Part shown: positions 60,826 to 64,000 of the stretch, piece after piece | Position numbering within the stretch: the stretch's first letter is position 1 | Layout: each line of letters starts with the position of its first letter | NCBI GenBank assembly: GCA_964549495.1 | Contig: CAZJWJ010000005.1 | Coordinates: 1-64,000, forward strand | Direction: 5' to 3' | DNA from: JACKBJ01 sp964549495 | GTDB taxonomy: Bacteria > Chloroflexota > Anaerolineae > Epilineales > Epilineaceae | Length of the DNA: 64,000 nt | Position numbers and translations under genes: made by a program | Notes under the pieces: model-generated | Told to the model about the DNA's origin: nothing | Seen by the model: the letters and a program-made list of their open reading frames with translations, nothing else | The model's database searches: none

Positions 60826-61656
60826 GTGCCGAAAATTGGACAGCCCGATTTCGTCCCGAAGTTCACCCGCTCGCCGCTGCACCGCGTGCTTCTGCGCTGG
60901 CCGGCCTGCACCCTACTGGGCACGCTACCCGGCGCGGCCTGGCCGGCGTGGGCGCTCGAGCCGGTTTACCGCTTCTCGCCGGCGGCCTTCTGCATCACGC
61001 TCGCAAGCCTGGCCGCCCTGTCCTGGCTGGCCTTCCTTCACGGGGTGACGAGGGATCCTCGGCGCGGGAGCCGTTGGACGGCCGAGGGTCCGGATCCTGT
61101 CGGCGCCGAGTCCGGTAGTGGAAGCACGGTCGGCTACCCTCTCGGCATGGCGGCGATGGACCTGTTCGCCCTCGCCCGACGCAATGCCCGCTTCGCTCTG
61201 GCTGTGCTCCCCGTGGCGCTCGCCCTGCGACTGGCGCGTGCCGAAAGCCTCGATCTCGCAACCGCGGGACCCGTCGCGGATGGATCGCGTTCATCGAGGG
61301 TTTCGCTCCTGGAACTCGATCCGCATGTGCTGGCCGCGATCGCGATCGGCGTCGCGCTGCTCCTGCTCGTCCGCTGCCGTGAAGCATCGCTCCTGGAGCT
61401 CCTGCCTTTGGCTCTGATCGCCGGGCTGATCGCGTGGGCTCCGCTCGGATCGTGGGCGGCAGATCTGGCATGGCCCGAGCCGGGATCCGCGGCCTGGTTG
61501 GTCGTCTGGCCCTTTTCGGCGCCGGGCCTCGTCGGAACGGGCCCCGGAGCCTGGGCTGGTCTGGGCGGGCTGGTCTGGGCCGCGTGGCTGGAGCTGCTGG
61601 CCCGGTCGCGCCACCCGCTTGGCGGTGGCTTCGAACCGCAGCCGAAACCGCATTGA
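60826..61656 (+). CDS. Multi-pass membrane protein of unknown function (start uncertain)
   Basis: The frame encodes up to 276 residues with about six hydrophobic segments, for example 'ACTLLGTLPGAAWPAWAL', 'FCITLASLAALSWLAFL', 'FALAVLPVALALRLA', 'AAIAIGVALLLLV' and 'GLGGLVWAAWLELLA'. Codon use is GC-rich at third positions throughout, supporting coding from about 60826 (GTG), although AGGAG is rather far upstream. A shorter product from ATG 61147 is possible, since TACCCT ends 6 bases before it and could give a leaderless message. No family is recognised. It lies 82 bases before ybaK on the same strand. Confidence 0.5.
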   Translation: MPKIGQPDFVPKFTRSPLHRVLLRWPACTLLGTLPGAAWPAWALEPVYRFSPAAFCITLASLAALSWLAFLHGVTRDPRRGSRWTAEGPDPVGAESGSGSTVGYPLGMAAMDLFALARRNARFALAVLPVALALRLARAESLDLATAGPVADGSRSSRVSLLELDPHVLAAIAIGVALLLLVRCREASLLELLPLALIAGLIAWAPLGSWAADLAWPEPGSAAWLVVWPFSAPGLVGTGPGAWAGLGGLVWAAWLELLARSRHPLGGGFEPQPKPH

Positions 61657-61738
61657 TAACAGGTACTAGCGCAGCGTCTCGAGACGCCGCAACGGTCCTG
61701 CGGAGGCCGACGCCGACATCGAAGCGAGGGAGCAGACG

Positions 61739-62236
61739 ATGGCCAAGCCGATCAAGCTCAACAGCATGCGCCGGCTCGAGTCGGCGGGGATCGACTTCGG
61801 CGTGCACCGCTACGATCCCACGCTTCGCTCGGCCGAGGCCGTGGCCGAGGCCTTGGGCCTGGAGGCCGGAGTGGTCTTCAAGACCCTGGTGGCGTCGACC
61901 CCCGAAGGCCCGGCCATCCTGGCCCTGATCCCGGGCGATCGGCAGCTGGACACCAAGGCCCTGGCGCGGGCCGCCGGGGTCAAGCGCGCGGCCATGGCCT
62001 CACAGGTCGAGGCCGAAGCGCTGACCGGTCTGCAGATCGGCGGCATCTCGCCCTTGGCCACCGCCGTCCGGATGCGGACCTTCGTCGACCAGCGGTCCGC
62101 GGAGCTGCCGGCGGGTCGGGTCGTGATCAGCGCCGGCCGGCGCGGATTCCAGCTGGAGCTGGCCGTCGAGGATCTGCTGGCGGTCACCGATGGCCGCCTG
62201 GCTCGGCTCTGCCGTGACGGGCAGGATCCGGCATAA
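61739..62236 (+). CDS. ybaK: YbaK-type Cys-tRNA(Pro) deacylase
   Basis: The 165-residue product is a YbaK/EbsC-family editing protein that hydrolyses Cys mis-charged on tRNA-Pro. The family opening 'LNSMRRLESAGIDFGVHRYDP' and 'GVVFKTLVASTPEGPAILALIPGD' are present, with the conserved Lys in 'VFKTL' and 'QIGGISPLAT', where the catalytic Gly-Ile-Ser-Pro lies, and 'VVISAGRRGFQLEL' near the end. The length is typical. GAGGGAG lies 6 bases before ATG 61739. Gene context gives no further information. Confidence 0.92.
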   Translation: MAKPIKLNSMRRLESAGIDFGVHRYDPTLRSAEAVAEALGLEAGVVFKTLVASTPEGPAILALIPGDRQLDTKALARAAGVKRAAMASQVEAEALTGLQIGGISPLATAVRMRTFVDQRSAELPAGRVVISAGRRGFQLELAVEDLLAVTDGRLARLCRDGQDPA

Positions 62237-62271
62237 CTTTCCGACCCGCTCTTCGTCTTGTATGTCGGCGT

Positions 62272-62318
62272 GCGCGATCCCATTCCCCTGTCACCCCGTC
62301 CCGGTTCGCGGATCGCGC
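62272..62318 (+). terminator. Inverted repeat after ybaK
   Basis: GCGCGATCC (62272-62280) pairs with GGATCGCGC (62310-62318) around a 29-base loop. The loop is too short for a tRNA. It may be a terminator of ybaK or an RNA structure; the rest of the spacer from 62237 to 62449 holds nothing else that I recognise. Confidence 0.35.
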
Positions 62319-62449
62319 TCCATCTCACCCGCTCATCCGACGCAGCCGCATCCCGCATCGCCCGGCGAGGATCGCGACCACGGCTCCGGGCCGCATCCGT
62401 CCGGACCCGCCCGAGGATTGCCTTGACCCCCCAAGCCAAGCGTTCGCCC

Positions 62450-64000
62450 ATGCTCCGCCTGCCGCGCGTCGCGCTCCTCGCGGCGCTGCTCCTAGCGAGC
62501 CTGACGACGGCCCGCGGTCTGGTCTCCGGCCAGACGCCGGCCGAAGGCCCCTTGGCCGGTGGCCGCTGGGAAACACTGGCCAACGGTGATCGCATCTCGC
62601 GGATCTTGCACGAGGACGATGTGATCTGGTCGGCCACCGATGGTGGCGGCGTGCTTCGCTGGTCGCAGGCGGATCGAAGCTCCGAGCAGTACCTGGCGCC
62701 CCAGGACGGTCTGGCCTCGAATCGGGTCTGGGACCTGGCCCGCGACGCGCAAGACCGGCTCTGGGCGGCCACCGAACGGGGTCTATCGCGCTACGACGAG
62801 GCCGCGGACCGCTGGGTGACGATCACGCCCGAGCAGTCCGAGGGCATGCCGGCCCGGGTGGTGCGCGCCCTGCTGCCGGCGGCCGAGGGCGGTCTGTGGG
62901 TCGGCTTCGGGCAGGAATGGGATCCCGAGCTGCCACATCCCCGCACCGGCGCGCCGGGAGCCTTCGCGCCCGGCGGGCTAGCCCGCTACCTGCCGGACGA
63001 GGACCGCTGGGTGGACCGTTTCGTAGCAGAGATCGAAACAGATCTGCAGGGCAGCCGCTACATCTCGCTGGCCTCCGACAACATCACCCGGCTGGCCTAT
63101 GGTTCGGACGGAATCCTTTGGGTGGGCACACAGCCCTATTACCTCTGGGACCGGTCGGCTTGTGGCGACGAGTGCAGCCCGGAGGATGGCGCATGGATCA
63201 GAGCCGGCGGCGGTCTGGCGGCCTATCAGGGCGGGGAATGGGCTCGCTGGAATGCCGCGGACAGCTCGGCCAGCTGCTATCCCAGCCACGTAACGGACCT
63301 GGCCGCCGATGTCGACGGTCGGATGTGGGTCGGCACCCTCGGCCGAGGCCTCTTGGTCTTGCGCCAGGGCTTGACCGTGCGCAGCTGTGCCGCGGGCCTG
63401 GCCTACTACACCCAGCCGCGGCGGGCGAACATCGAGGGCGGCTTGCGTGGCAACACCGTCTGGTCGGTCGATGTGGCGCCGGACGGCAAGATCTGGATCG
63501 GCCACGGCGAGGGCAACGACGTGGGCCAGGGCATCGCCATCCTGGACCACAAGGGCACGTTTTCCGATTCCTCCGCCTGCGATAGCTGCCAGAGCGACGA
63601 CGACTGGAGCTACGTCGACCTGGATGGCGTGGCCGGCGAGAGCGACGCCTTGGTGACGCAACTGCTCGTGACCGGCCACGACGAAGTCCTGATGGGCACC
63701 CGCGACCACCGCAAGGGCGACGGTGAGGGCATCCGGCGTTACCGACCCAGCCAGGGCAGCTGGGAAGCCTTCCGCGACGCCGAGGACGGTTTGCCCAGCA
63801 ACCACGTCCGCGCGGTGGAGGTCAATCCGGTCGACGGCAAGCTCTGGCTGAGCTTCGAGCGCAGGGGGGTCGCCCGTTTCGACGGCCAGCGTTGGCAGGG
63901 CTGGCGCATGTTCGGAGCTGGCCCGCAGGTCGGAAGCGTCACGCTGGAGTCGCGCGCCGGCTACGCTCTGGTACAGGTCGACATCCCCGATCGAGAGGCA
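62450..64000 (+). CDS. Exported two-component-regulator-type propeller protein (3' end outside window)
   Basis: The frame is open to the window end, giving at least 517 residues. A signal peptide (~residues 1-25, 'LPRVALLAALLLASL') is followed by repeats of the Reg_prop propeller type: 'VIWSATDGGGVLRW', 'DRLWAATERGLSRYD', 'GGLWVGFGQEW', 'GILWVGTQPYYLW', 'GRMWVGTLGRGLLVL', 'GKIWIGHGEGND' and 'GKLWLSFERRGVARFDG'. In full-length proteins such propellers often precede a membrane helix and a sensor kinase or regulator domain, but the window ends too soon to tell. ATG 62450 is used; TTG 62423 is possible. Confidence 0.8.
   Translation, partial: MLRLPRVALLAALLLASLTTARGLVSGQTPAEGPLAGGRWETLANGDRISRILHEDDVIWSATDGGGVLRWSQADRSSEQYLAPQDGLASNRVWDLARDAQDRLWAATERGLSRYDEAADRWVTITPEQSEGMPARVVRALLPAAEGGLWVGFGQEWDPELPHPRTGAPGAFAPGGLARYLPDEDRWVDRFVAEIETDLQGSRYISLASDNITRLAYGSDGILWVGTQPYYLWDRSACGDECSPEDGAWIRAGGGLAAYQGGEWARWNAADSSASCYPSHVTDLAADVDGRMWVGTLGRGLLVLRQGLTVRSCAAGLAYYTQPRRANIEGGLRGNTVWSVDVAPDGKIWIGHGEGNDVGQGIAILDHKGTFSDSSACDSCQSDDDWSYVDLDGVAGESDALVTQLLVTGHDEVLMGTRDHRKGDGEGIRRYRPSQGSWEAFRDAEDGLPSNHVRAVEVNPVDGKLWLSFERRGVARFDGQRWQGWRMFGAGPQVGSVTLESRAGYALVQVDIPDREA

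Noticed and set aside
60995..61807. A minus-strand gene opposite the multi-pass membrane protein
   Set aside because: The product is Arg/Pro/Ala-rich without motifs, while the plus strand shows coherent membrane helices.
62272..62318. Possible tRNA because of a GGTTCG loop-like sequence and a 9-bp end stem
   Set aside because: Total length is only about 47 bases, with no D-arm or anticodon arm; kept only as an inverted repeat.

Overview
The window is GC-rich chromosomal DNA (about two-thirds GC by eye) with dense genes, many 1-4 base start/stop overlaps and no mobile element, CRISPR array, rRNA or tRNA that I could find. Several exported proteins carry Pro/Thr/Ser-rich linkers followed by a short aromatic-Leu-Pro hydrophobic motif such as IYLPK, FLPML or IYLPM. 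I associate that habit with Chloroflexota. Together with a nusA-infB-rbfA-nrnA-truB-ribF run, it suggests an uncultured, probably aerobic, heterotrophic member of that phylum. The assignment is inference, not a measured phylogeny.

Region 1 (1-7013) holds a truncated FG-GAP repeat protein, a beta-propeller/di-haem cytochrome fusion, a rhodanese and a secreted clan GH-A glycosidase. Region 2 (7121-19091) is housekeeping: dgt, uppP, a TIM-barrel isomerase-like gene, then a promoter and leader hairpin driving nusA, infB, rbfA, nrnA, truB and an extended ribF, with era convergent. rimP and ylxR are not seen around nusA. Region 3 (19286-31233) mixes exported proteins (a C39-like protein lacking its cysteine, a HELSH metallopeptidase, two jelly-roll-like proteins, a doubly anchored glycosidase) with rsgA and queA. 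It ends in a membrane-tethered LuxR-type regulator with an external Kelch propeller.

Region 4 (31378-39557) is the most unusual part. It is a tightly coupled minus-strand run of an amidohydrolase, two B12-binding radical SAM enzymes, two methyltransferases and a SPASM-like radical SAM enzyme, with a third methyltransferase divergent from it. I know of no described pathway with this set. It looks like a small-molecule or lipid tailoring system.

Region 5 (39512-44443) has a Kelch protein, a PQQ-type sugar dehydrogenase lipoprotein, a di-haem cytochrome c lipoprotein, a DsbB-like oxidase and a small membrane protein, plausibly an envelope electron-transfer set. Region 6 (44611-49687) runs mscS, a methionine/glutamine-type aminotransferase, an RluA-type pseudouridine synthase split into two genes, and an omega-amidase-like nitrilase. 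Region 7 (49747-56032, minus) runs a HEAT-repeat protein, a ferritin-like DUF455 protein, an ATP-grasp enzyme, argH and argG. Region 8 (56218-64000) has a Tat/lipoprotein HiPIP facing a large lipoprotein across a palindrome-containing divergent promoter, then a VWA protein, a membrane protein, ybaK and a propeller protein cut by the window end.

Promoters are mostly of the extended -10 type (TGN followed by TANNNT). Several lie only 6-10 bases before the ATG, which predicts leaderless or near-leaderless mRNAs.
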